Assembly (NCBI GenBank): GCA_017386805.1
Contig: JAFOGM010000295.1
Coordinates: forward strand, 1 to 5,306
Length of the DNA: 5,306 nucleotides
From: Bacillota bacterium
Lineage (GTDB): Bacteria; Bacillota; Clostridia; Peptostreptococcales; Anaerovoracaceae
Reading direction: 5' to 3'
The position numbers and the translations under genes are program-made. Below are positions 1 to 5,306 of this stretch, piece by piece (position 1 is the first letter of the stretch; each line of letters starts with the position of its first letter). Below the pieces are notes generated by a model. It was given only the letters and a program-made list of their open reading frames with translations, was not told the origin of the DNA and searched no databases.

Positions 1-44
1 AGTTCTAAATAAGCTTGGAGCTTGTATAGGGAAAAGAGAGAAAA

Positions 45-812
45 ATGGACGAAAGACAACAGGAATTTCCGAGAAGCAAACGGAGAAAAAAGAAAAGAAA
101 GAAGAAGCGTTATTTGCTGAAGTTCACCATTCTGGTGGCGCTTGCGGTGGGAACGTATTATCTGCTGACATCGCATCTGTTTGATATTCAGACGATCACG
201 GTGGCGGATAACTCCTACTTCACATCGGAACAGGTCATCGGGATCAGTGAGATCCGCATCGGTGACAATCTGTTCGAGACCGACATGAACGAGGCGAAAG
301 AACGACTTTTAGCAGAACCATACATCAAGAATGTGCATGTGAAGAGACGGATCCCGGGAACGGTGGAAATCCTTCTGGAGGAACGTACAGAATATGCGGC
401 GGTTGCCCATGGAATGGACAGTATCATCATCGACAGTGATGGCCTGGTGCTGAGAGTTGTGGAAGAGCGACCGGCTCTGCCGCTGTTGGCGGGTCTGGAT
501 ACGCTGAACATGACTCCGGGAGAACCGCTGGAGGTGACCCAGAACTATTCGCTGACCGATACGCTGAAACTGATCGAAGCGACCAAGGCGTCGGATCTGT
601 ACTTCAAGATGATCCGCATTTCGCCGGTAACGCTGAAAGCATATATTTACGACAATCTGTACTGCGAGGGAACGCCGGAGAATCTGATCAACGGCATCGA
701 AAACGTGGAACAGGTAGTCTTCGATCTTTACAACAGGGGAATCGAACGCGGTGTCATCAAGGTGGGGAGCGATAATTATTACTCCTTCAGCCCGGATGTG
801 ACACAGAACTAG
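45..812 (+). CDS. divIB: Cell division protein DivIB/FtsQ
   Basis: This 255-residue protein is a bitopic divisome protein of the FtsQ/DivIB family, which links FtsL/DivIC-type partners and septal peptidoglycan synthesis outside the membrane. Three parts are visible. Residues 1-22 are a cytosolic tail with an unbroken run of eleven Lys/Arg (12-22). Residues about 23-42 form a single hydrophobic helix (YLLKFTILVALAVGTYYLL). From F46 there is an extracytoplasmic region beginning with a POTRA domain (FDIQTITV at 46-53, then YIKNVHVKRRIPGTVEILLEER to about 115), followed by the FtsQ/DivIB beta domain to about 250. Length and order fit Gram-positive DivIB. The ATG at 45 is preceded only by purine-rich sequence (AGGG at 28-31, GAGAG at 36-40), so its ribosome binding site is mediocre, but no other in-frame ATG lies before residue 81. 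The stop overlaps the ribosome binding site of the next gene. Domain calls are by eye; family assignment is supported by both sequence and gene order. Confidence 0.93.
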   Translation: MDERQQEFPRSKRRKKKRKKKRYLLKFTILVALAVGTYYLLTSHLFDIQTITVADNSYFTSEQVIGISEIRIGDNLFETDMNEAKERLLAEPYIKNVHVKRRIPGTVEILLEERTEYAAVAHGMDSIIIDSDGLVLRVVEERPALPLLAGLDTLNMTPGEPLEVTQNYSLTDTLKLIEATKASDLYFKMIRISPVTLKAYIYDNLYCEGTPENLINGIENVEQVVFDLYNRGIERGVIKVGSDNYYSFSPDVTQN

Positions 813-816
813 GGGG
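811..816 (+). promoter_or_regulatory. Ribosome binding site of first DUF881 gene, overlapping the divIB stop
   Basis: AGGGGG sits 8 nt before the ATG at 825, and its first two bases belong to the TAG stop codon of divIB (810-812). A ribosome terminating on divIB therefore covers this site, which suggests translational coupling of the two genes. Confidence 0.75.
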
Positions 817-824
817 AAAACGAG

Positions 825-1565
825 ATGAAAAAGCACGGAGGTACCATCTTTTTAGGGTTCCTCGCCATCGTCATTGGATTGATCATATCGATCCAGATCA
901 ATACCACACAGGGGATGGAGGCAGAACAGGGAGGTCTGGTTCCGGTGTCGCAGATTCGCGCCCAGGAAACGGAACTTTCCAAGCTGCGCAATGAAAACAG
1001 CCAGCTGACCCAGGAATTGATCGCTCTGGAAGAGCGCCTGATGAAGCTGCAGGAAGATAAAGCCAAGGAAGACGACTCGCTGCAGGCGATCCTGGCGGAC
1101 CAGGAAAAGTACAAGCTGGCTGCCGGCGTGGTGGAAGTGAAAGGTCCCGGTGTGATCATCACTCTGGAAGACCCGGCGGTGGATGAAGAAATCGGCGACG
1201 GTTACAGTGAACTGATCTATCGCTACGACCTGATCCTGGAATTAGTGAACCGTTTGAGAGAAGCCGGTGCAGAGGCCATTTCTATCAACGGCCACCGCAT
1301 CGTCAACACTACGGAAATCAGTTTGGCCGGGGACAATGTGAACATCAACGGTACGCCTACGGCACCGCCCTATGCGGTAAAGGCCATCGGAAAGCCTGAC
1401 ACGCTGGAATCGGCAATCACCATCCGTTTCGGAATCCTGGAACAGATGCGAAGCTACGGGATCCGTACCGATATGATCCGGCAGGATGAAATCGTGATCC
1501 CCCGTTACAGCGGCGTGATCACTTTCCGTTATGCAAAACCTGTGATCTATGAAGACGGAGAATAA
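825..1565 (+). CDS. DUF881 (UPF0749) membrane-anchored protein, first copy (YlxW/YlxX-like)
   Basis: This 246-residue protein belongs to the DUF881 family, whose biochemical function is not known. It has a short basic N-terminus, one hydrophobic helix at about 8-25, and a predicted coiled coil at about 44-82 with Leu at near-heptad spacing (L51, L54, L61, L65, L68, L72, L75). A DUF881 domain runs from about 95 to 238. Family hallmarks are the VKGPGV turn (105-110), the block AGAEAISINGHRIV (147-160) and DEIVIP (221-226). The likely topology is an N-in membrane anchor with the coiled coil and globular domain outside; this is inferred from the Lys residues before the helix. By position it corresponds to ylxW of B. 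subtilis. It lies 12 nt after divIB and 3 nt before a paralogue, so co-transcription is nearly certain. The neighbourhood suggests a role in envelope growth or division, but no catalytic residues can be recognised. Confidence 0.9.
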   Translation: MKKHGGTIFLGFLAIVIGLIISIQINTTQGMEAEQGGLVPVSQIRAQETELSKLRNENSQLTQELIALEERLMKLQEDKAKEDDSLQAILADQEKYKLAAGVVEVKGPGVIITLEDPAVDEEIGDGYSELIYRYDLILELVNRLREAGAEAISINGHRIVNTTEISLAGDNVNINGTPTAPPYAVKAIGKPDTLESAITIRFGILEQMRSYGIRTDMIRQDEIVIPRYSGVITFRYAKPVIYEDGE

Positions 1566-1568
1566 GCC

Positions 1569-2324
1569 ATGAAGATGAAGAAAACCACACTGCTGATGCT
1601 GTGTATCCTCTCCATCCTCACCGGCTTTTTTCTGGCTGTTCAGATCCAGACGCCGGGAAAAAGCATGAAGCTCTACGTGAGTTCCAAGGCGCTGATCGAT
1701 GCGAAAGCGAAGGTTGCCGGGGAACTGCGGAACGGAGAAAACCTGCGTCAGAGAATTGCTGAAACAGAGGAACGTATCCAGGAAACGACGATCATGATGG
1801 AGAACGACCAGAGTGAAGAACTTCTGGCGTCCAATGCCATGATTGCAGAATATTATCGACACATCAGCGGAATGACAGAGCTGGTGGGTCCGGGGGTTGA
1901 AGTGGTCATCGACGACTCCAACCGCGATCTCAGCATCTGGGAAGATGTGAATGATGTCATTGTTCATGACAGTGACGTGTTGTTGGTTTTGAATGACTTA
2001 CTGGCGGCCGGGGCGGAGGCAATCTCTCTGAACGGCCACCGGATCGTCCATACATCCGCCGTATCCTGCGGGGGCTACATCGTCCACGTCAACGGCGTTC
2101 CGGAGGCCAAGCCCTTCCGGATCCGGGCAATCGGCGATCCCGCTGTATTATCTGCGGCGATGCTGGCGCCCAACAGTTACGGAGCCTTTATCAAAGACTC
2201 TGTGAAATTCCAGGTGACTGCGCTGGATGAAATCGTGATTCCGGCTTACAGTGACGGTGACCTGACTCGTCATAGCTATATGACTGTGTCAAAAGAGGCA
2301 GAGGGAGAAGGAGAAACATTATGA
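1569..2324 (+). CDS. DUF881 (UPF0749) membrane-anchored protein, second copy (YlxX-like)
   Basis: This 251-residue protein is a paralogue of the gene before it. It has the same plan: basic MKMKK start, hydrophobic helix at about 7-26, a polar helical region at about 40-85 that may form a coiled coil, then the DUF881 domain. Hallmarks are LVGPGVEVVI (105-114), AGAEAISLNGHRIV (147-160) and DEIVIP (220-225). The GPG turn and the AGAEAIS block fall at the same residue numbers as in the first copy, which points to an old tandem duplication; overall sequence has diverged widely. The start at 1569 is preferred over the in-frame ATG at 1575 because GGAG at 1557-1560 lies 8 nt upstream of it. Cys12 lies in the helix, but the preceding Leu-Met-Leu does not make a lipobox. 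The C-terminus ends in an acidic tail (EAEGEGETL), and the stop overlaps the sbp start. It matches ylxX by position. Function unknown. Confidence 0.9.
   Translation: MKMKKTTLLMLCILSILTGFFLAVQIQTPGKSMKLYVSSKALIDAKAKVAGELRNGENLRQRIAETEERIQETTIMMENDQSEELLASNAMIAEYYRHISGMTELVGPGVEVVIDDSNRDLSIWEDVNDVIVHDSDVLLVLNDLLAAGAEAISLNGHRIVHTSAVSCGGYIVHVNGVPEAKPFRIRAIGDPAVLSAAMLAPNSYGAFIKDSVKFQVTALDEIVIPAYSDGDLTRHSYMTVSKEAEGEGETL
2308..2313 (+). promoter_or_regulatory. Ribosome binding site of sbp inside the second DUF881 gene
   Basis: AAGGAG lies 7 nt before the ATG at 2321 and within the last codons of the upstream gene. With the ATGA overlap (2321-2324) it supports the chosen sbp start and termination-reinitiation coupling. 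Confidence 0.8.
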
Positions 2325-2677
2325 TACTGATCGTGATTTTCGGCGGCCTGATCGTCGGGTTGATCATTGGTTTTTCCACGGGATTGGCATATCCCAGTGA
2401 ATACACATTTTACATTACGGTGGCACTTTTGGCGGCGCTGGACTCCCTTGTGGGAGCGGCCCGGGCCCAGATGCAGAAGGAATTCAACGGGATCATTTTT
2501 ACCACGGGACTTTTGATGAATACCTTCCTGGCGGCAGGACTGACCTATTTGGGAGACCTTTTGGGCGTTCCGATCTACTATGCAGCCATCATTACCTTCG
2601 GCGGAAGACTGTTCAATAATATCGCTGTGATCCGCCGTATCCTGCTGGATAAATACGTGTTGAAAAAAAGTGAATAA
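2321..2677 (+). CDS. sbp: Small basic membrane protein Sbp (DUF1290 family)
   Basis: This 118-residue polytopic membrane protein belongs to the Sbp/DUF1290 family, usually found next to DUF881 genes near ftsZ in Gram-positive bacteria; its molecular role is not established. Hydrophobic segments are seen at about 2-22, 28-47, 57-82 and, more weakly, 84-95, consistent with three or four membrane passes. Family features include YxTxxLLAALDSLVGAAR (about 31-48), an N/G-rich segment NGIIFTTGLLMN (56-67) and the closing FGGRLFNNIAVIRR (93-106), with a basic C-terminus (RR, DKYVLKK). Length is typical of the family. It overlaps the preceding gene by 4 nt (ATGA). In B. subtilis sbp is followed by ftsA; here the next gene is ftsZ. 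No intrinsic terminator is visible after its stop, so transcripts from upstream may read through into ftsZ. Confidence 0.9.
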   Translation: MILIVIFGGLIVGLIIGFSTGLAYPSEYTFYITVALLAALDSLVGAARAQMQKEFNGIIFTTGLLMNTFLAAGLTYLGDLLGVPIYYAAIITFGGRLFNNIAVIRRILLDKYVLKKSE

Positions 2678-2722
2678 AAGCGATAAAAACGTAAGAAATT
2701 GAGTGCTTTCACTACGGGAATA

Positions 2723-2731
2723 TGGTATAAT
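2723..2731 (+). promoter_or_regulatory. Extended -10 promoter of ftsZ
   Basis: The sequence TGGTATAAT contains a perfect TATAAT hexamer (2726-2731) with an upstream TGn extension (2723-2725), a strong vegetative sigma-A type signal. No good -35 box exists at 17 bp; TTGAGT at 2699-2704 is 21 bp away, which is too far, so the extended -10 probably carries recognition. Transcription would start near 2738, giving a leader of about 25 nt. The AT-rich flank (ATTTTTATTAAAAA) fits a melting region. This gives ftsZ its own promoter, separate from the divIB-sbp group. Confidence 0.75.
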
Positions 2732-2748
2732 ATTTTTATTAAAAACAC

Positions 2749-2754
2749 GGGAGG
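2749..2754 (+). promoter_or_regulatory. Ribosome binding site of ftsZ
   Basis: GGGAGG lies 9 nt before the ATG at 2764. It is a near-consensus site that fixes the ftsZ start and fits high expression. Confidence 0.8.
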
Positions 2755-2763
2755 ACAACGATC

Positions 2764-3942
2764 ATGTTACAGTTCGAATTGAACGATGAAAATACTGCGC
2801 AGATCAAAGTTATTGGTGTAGGTGGCGGCGGATGTAACGCTGTTAATCGCATGATAGATTCGGGCATGAAGGGTATCCAGTTCATGGCCATTAATACAGA
2901 CAAACAGGCATTAGCCGGTTCCAAGGCAGAAACAAAGATCCAGATTGGTGAAAAGCTGACCAGAGGTTTAGGCGCTGGTGCGAATCCGGAAGTGGGTCAG
3001 AAGGCTGCAGAAGAAAATATCGATGACCTTCAGAAGTTCATCACCGGTGCAGATATGGTGTTCATCACCGCAGGTATGGGCGGCGGTACCGGTACCGGTG
3101 CAGCTCCTGTCATTGCAAAGGCAGCGAAGGATATGGGTATCCTGACTGTCGGCGTTGTGACCAAGCCCTTCACCTTCGAAGGTAAGAAGAGAAGACAGCA
3201 TGCAGAGCTGGGGATCAAGTTCCTGAAGTCCTATGTGGACTCTCTGGTGGTTGTTCCCAATGACAAGCTGCTGCAGGTTGCTGATAAGAATACGACCATG
3301 ATCCAGGCCTTCTCCATGGCGGACGAAGTTCTGAAGCAGGGTGTACAGGGGATCTCCGATCTGATCGCAGATTCCGGTATGATCAACCTGGACTTCGCAG
3401 ACGTGAAGACCGTTATGAGCGACAGAGGTATCGCTCACATGGGCGTTGGCCGCGGTAAGGGTGACGACCGTGTTGCAGATGCTGTAAAACAGGCCATCGA
3501 AAGCCCGCTGCTGGAAACTTCCATCAACGGTGCCAAGGCGGTTCTGGTAAACATCATGGGCGGTTACGATATGGGTATGCTGGAAGTATCCGATGCTACC
3601 AGCCAGATCGAAGAAGCTGCCGATGAAGATTGCATCTTAATCTTCGGTTCCTCCGTAAAGGAAGAACTGCAGGACGAAATCGTCATCACCATCATCGCTA
3701 CTGGTTTCGAAGATAAGAACATCGAAATCACTCCGCTGTCTCCGGGTCGTGGTGTGAATCCCACCAGAGCGGCGAAGGTGGAAGCTCAGCCCGCTCCTGT
3801 ACAGGAAGAACCTGCTCCGGCGGAAGAACCGGCCAAGGAGCTGACTCCGGAGGAAGAAGAAGAAAAGAAGTTCCAGGACAAGCTGACTTCTGAATTCAAG
3901 ATTCCTGATTTCCTGAAGGGAACCGGAAGCTTCAAATTCTAA
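2764..3942 (+). CDS. ftsZ: Cell division GTPase FtsZ
   Basis: FtsZ is the tubulin-like GTPase that polymerises at midcell into the Z-ring and recruits the divisome. At 392 residues it has the usual length and every core motif: VIGVGGGGCNAVNRMI (16-31), NTD (44-46), the tubulin signature GGGTGTGAAP (106-115), PFTFEGKKR (135-143) with the nucleotide-contacting Glu139 and Arg143, and the T7 catalytic loop NLDFAD (208-213) with Asp210 and Asp213. The core ends near residue 320. A Pro/Ala/Glu-rich linker (about 333-370) leads to a C-terminal peptide FKIPDFLK (378-385) that binds partners such as SepF, ZapA-associated factors or FtsA in other species. The last residues GTGSFKF are not the basic tail seen in B. 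subtilis. Codon use differs from its neighbours: most Gly codons are GGT or GGC, and none of its nine Arg codons is CGG or CGA, as expected for an abundant protein. It has its own promoter and terminator, and ftsA is not upstream. Confidence 0.99.
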   Translation: MLQFELNDENTAQIKVIGVGGGGCNAVNRMIDSGMKGIQFMAINTDKQALAGSKAETKIQIGEKLTRGLGAGANPEVGQKAAEENIDDLQKFITGADMVFITAGMGGGTGTGAAPVIAKAAKDMGILTVGVVTKPFTFEGKKRRQHAELGIKFLKSYVDSLVVVPNDKLLQVADKNTTMIQAFSMADEVLKQGVQGISDLIADSGMINLDFADVKTVMSDRGIAHMGVGRGKGDDRVADAVKQAIESPLLETSINGAKAVLVNIMGGYDMGMLEVSDATSQIEEAADEDCILIFGSSVKEELQDEIVITIIATGFEDKNIEITPLSPGRGVNPTRAAKVEAQPAPVQEEPAPAEEPAKELTPEEEEEKKFQDKLTSEFKIPDFLKGTGSFKF

Positions 3943-3961
3943 TTTAAGAAATGTTACTGAC

Positions 3962-3993
3962 GAAGCCGGTGTTTTTACCGCCGGCTTCTTTTT
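3962..3993 (+). terminator. Intrinsic terminator after ftsZ
   Basis: A perfect 8-bp stem, GAAGCCGG (3962-3969) with CCGGCTTC (3981-3988), closes a loop of about 11 nt (7 nt if a G-T and a G-C pair extend the stem). It is followed directly by five T residues (3989-3993) and a further T-rich stretch. It begins 19 nt after the ftsZ stop and probably ends most ftsZ transcripts before the methyltransferase gene. Confidence 0.88.
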
Positions 3994-4001
3994 CCTTGTT
4001 T

Positions 4002-4007
4002 AGGGGG
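4002..4007 (+). promoter_or_regulatory. Ribosome binding site that selects a TTG start
   Basis: AGGGGG lies 9 nt before the TTG at 4017. The ATG at 4008 directly abuts this site and is followed at once by TAA, so it cannot start a protein. The next in-frame ATG falls inside the conserved methyltransferase domain, so TTG is the only sensible start. Confidence 0.75.
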
Positions 4008-4016
4008 ATGTAAAAA

Positions 4017-4829
4017 TTGAAGGAAATCAGCGCAAATGACAATCCTGTCATCAAAAAATTCCGCGCTCTTTCCCTGAAGAAACAGCGCGACAAGCTGGGA
4101 CTTTATATCATTGAAGGTCCCAATCTTCTGGAGGAAGCGCTGAACTGTCAGGCGAAGATCGGACAGATCTTATTTGACGAGGAAGCCCTTTCCAGAAGCG
4201 AAGAGCTGGCCGGTTTGGCGGCCCGGGCGGAAGAACAGCGGATTCCTTCCGCAGTGACTGCACCGTCGCTGTTTTTAAAAGCTGCCAACACTGACACGCC
4301 TCAGGGCGTGATTGCCTGGGTGGAAAAACCTCGCTGGACGGAGGAGGAATTCTTCGCTCCCAGGGGAGGAAACATCATCGTTTTGGACCGCCTTCAGGAC
4401 CCGGGAAATCTGGGGACCATCCTGAGAACGGCGGACAGCGCAGGCTTTTCCGGGGCCATGATCCTGAAGGGATCGGGCGATATCTACGGGCCCAAGACGG
4501 TGAGAGCTGCCACAGGAACCTTGTTCCGCCTTCCGGTTCTGTTTTCCGATGGACCGGAGGAAGCGATGGAAACACTGAGAACACACGGACAGCGGGTGGT
4601 TGCGACGGCGCTGGAAAACAGTGAAACGTATTTCCATTGCGATTTGAGACACGATGCAGCCATCGTGATCGGAAACGAAGGAAACGGTATCTGTCAGGAG
4701 ATCCTGGCGGGAGCCGATCAGAATATCACCATTCCTATGGAAGGGAAGACAGAGTCTCTGAATGCGGGGATCGCTGCGGGGATCCTGATGTATGAATCGC
4801 TGCGACAGAGACATATGGATCAGAAATAG
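4017..4829 (+). CDS. TrmH/SpoU-family RNA 2'-O-methyltransferase (YsgA/RlmP-like)
   Basis: This 270-residue protein is a SPOUT-class, S-adenosylmethionine-dependent ribose methyltransferase. An N-terminal L30e-like substrate-binding domain (about 1-100, with LYIIEGPNLLEEAL at 29-42 and TPQGVIAWV at 94-102) precedes the knotted catalytic domain (about 118-265). The three SpoU motifs are intact: motif 1 LDRLQDPGNLGTILRTADSAGF (123-144), with Asn131 and the catalytic Arg137; motif 2 VIGNEGNGI (217-225); and motif 3 ITIPMEGKTESLNAGIAAGILMYE (237-260), which binds the cofactor. The two-domain plan and the GPKTVRAATGTLFRLP stretch resemble B. subtilis YsgA/RlmP, which methylates 23S rRNA G2553 in the A-loop. 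Other members modify different rRNA or tRNA sites, so the exact target is an inference. The gene starts with TTG behind a strong ribosome binding site, follows the ftsZ terminator and lies 12 nt before zapA. No clear promoter is visible in the 74-nt gap, so its transcription may come from read-through or from a promoter I cannot recognise. Confidence 0.9.
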   Translation: MKEISANDNPVIKKFRALSLKKQRDKLGLYIIEGPNLLEEALNCQAKIGQILFDEEALSRSEELAGLAARAEEQRIPSAVTAPSLFLKAANTDTPQGVIAWVEKPRWTEEEFFAPRGGNIIVLDRLQDPGNLGTILRTADSAGFSGAMILKGSGDIYGPKTVRAATGTLFRLPVLFSDGPEEAMETLRTHGQRVVATALENSETYFHCDLRHDAAIVIGNEGNGICQEILAGADQNITIPMEGKTESLNAGIAAGILMYESLRQRHMDQK

Positions 4830-4841
4830 AAAGGAAACAGC

Positions 4842-5306
4842 ATGGGAGAATGCAATCGCGTCACAGTGAAAATCGCTGGACAGGAATATACCATCTCCGG
4901 GGAAATGTCCCGGGAACATATCATGCGCGTTGCGGATTACGTGGACAGTAAGATGGGCGAAATCGCCAAGCTGCTGCCCAATGCTTCTTCCGTATCGCAG
5001 GCAGTTCTGACTGCAGTCAATGCTGCCGACGATTATTTTACGGTCCTGGAAGAGAACAAGGGGTTGAAAAACCGCTGTGCTCAATTGGAAAAGGACAGCT
5101 CCCACTACGTTCAGCTGTGGGACGAAGCGAAAAAGAATTTCCTTCAGTATAAGGAAAATGCACAGTCCAGCCTGGAACACCGCGATCAGCTGCAGAAACT
5201 GTTCAACGAAAAGACCGTGGAATATTCCAGACTGTCCGATGCTTATGAAGAACTGAAGCGACAGAATCAGATGCTTCAGGCCCAGAGAGAAGTCAGCACG
5301 GAAAGC
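4842..5306 (+). CDS. zapA: Cell division protein ZapA, 5' part, cut by the window edge
   Basis: This reading frame starts at ATG 4842 and stays open for 155 codons to the window end without a stop, so the gene is partial. ZapA is a small cytosolic protein that bundles FtsZ filaments and stabilises the Z-ring. The N-terminal globular domain is recognisable: RVTVKIAGQEYTISGEMSREHIMRVADYVDSKM (6-38) matches the usual beta-hairpin and helix, followed by the start of the long helix (SQAVLTAVNAADDYFTVLEENKGLKNR, 52-78). Beyond about residue 85 the protein continues as a charged, Gln/Glu/Lys-rich helical region, probably coiled coil. B. subtilis ZapA ends at about 85 residues and E. coli ZapA at about 109, so this version is extended. 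AAGGA at 4831-4835, 6 nt before the ATG, supports the start. The gene lies 12 nt after the methyltransferase gene, implying one transcript. A long coiled-coil protein of another kind is less likely given the N-terminal match. Confidence 0.85.
   Translation, partial: MGECNRVTVKIAGQEYTISGEMSREHIMRVADYVDSKMGEIAKLLPNASSVSQAVLTAVNAADDYFTVLEENKGLKNRCAQLEKDSSHYVQLWDEAKKNFLQYKENAQSSLEHRDQLQKLFNEKTVEYSRLSDAYEELKRQNQMLQAQREVSTES

Noticed and set aside
1..12. 3' end of an upstream gene, with TAA at 6-8 or 10-12
   Set aside because: Only a few codons are visible, so neither reading frame nor family can be supported.
21..30. Possible -10 element (TGTATAGG) upstream of divIB
   Set aside because: It departs from TATAAT at two positions including the last T, has no -35 in the visible bases, and lies too close to the start codon to be convincing in 44 nt of leader.
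309..836. Minus-strand open frame of 175 codons antisense to divIB
   Set aside because: It is complementary to the POTRA and beta-domain coding region, with no family match or supporting context.
1602..1604. Cys12 of the second DUF881 protein as a lipoprotein attachment site
   Set aside because: The residues before it are Leu-Met-Leu. A lipobox needs a small residue (Gly, Ala or Ser) directly before Cys, and the Cys is in the middle of the hydrophobic helix.
1242..1967. Minus-strand open frame of 241 codons across the two DUF881 genes
   Set aside because: It is antisense to both paralogues, has no recognisable motif and has a composition typical of a shadow frame.
4008..4013. ATG start for the methyltransferase or for a leader peptide
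   Set aside because: This ATG is followed directly by TAA and touches the Shine-Dalgarno sequence with no spacing, so it is not a usable start for a protein.
4275..5180. Long open frame on the minus strand (301 codons) across the methyltransferase and zapA genes
   Set aside because: It lies antisense to two well-supported genes. Its translation is rich in His, Arg, Ser, Phe and Gln with no recognisable domain, as expected for the complement of good coding sequence.

Overview
This window is a stretch of division and cell wall (dcw) cluster from a Gram-positive bacterium, most likely a member of class Clostridia (phylum Bacillota). The evidence is the gene order divIB/ftsQ - DUF881 - DUF881 - sbp - ftsZ, which matches the Bacillus subtilis order divIB-ylxW-ylxX-sbp-ftsA-ftsZ except that ftsA is absent. 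Strong Shine-Dalgarno sites, a TTG start and a ZapA gene behind ftsZ fit the same group. Base composition looks intermediate (roughly half G+C by eye, not computed). I cannot name a genus.

Layout, all on the + strand: 1-44 is a short leader with no assignable gene. Positions 45-2677 hold four tightly packed membrane-protein genes (divIB, two tandem DUF881 paralogues, sbp). Their junctions are gaps of 12 and 3 nt and a 4-nt ATGA overlap, so they are almost certainly one transcript with coupled translation. An 86-nt gap (2678-2763) carries a clear extended -10 promoter and a strong ribosome binding site for ftsZ (2764-3942). FtsZ is followed by an intrinsic terminator (3962-3993). A TrmH/SpoU-family 2'-O-methyltransferase (4017-4829, TTG start) and the 5' part of zapA (4842 to the window edge, open) follow as a second small operon.

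The genes centre on the divisome. FtsZ polymerises into the Z-ring, ZapA bundles FtsZ filaments, and DivIB/FtsQ is the bitopic, POTRA-bearing organiser of the septal peptidoglycan machinery. The two DUF881 proteins and Sbp form a conserved membrane module of unknown function. The rRNA methyltransferase does not belong to division. In B. subtilis its YsgA/RlmP-like relative lies upstream of pheST and zapA, so the right part of the window looks like a condensed version of that locus joined to the end of the dcw cluster.

I found no mobile element, CRISPR array, RNA gene or broken gene, and nothing that amounts to a wholly new system. The points most worth a second look are the missing ftsA with an independent ftsZ promoter, the DUF881-DUF881-Sbp module, the non-basic FtsZ C-terminus, and the long coiled-coil extension of ZapA.
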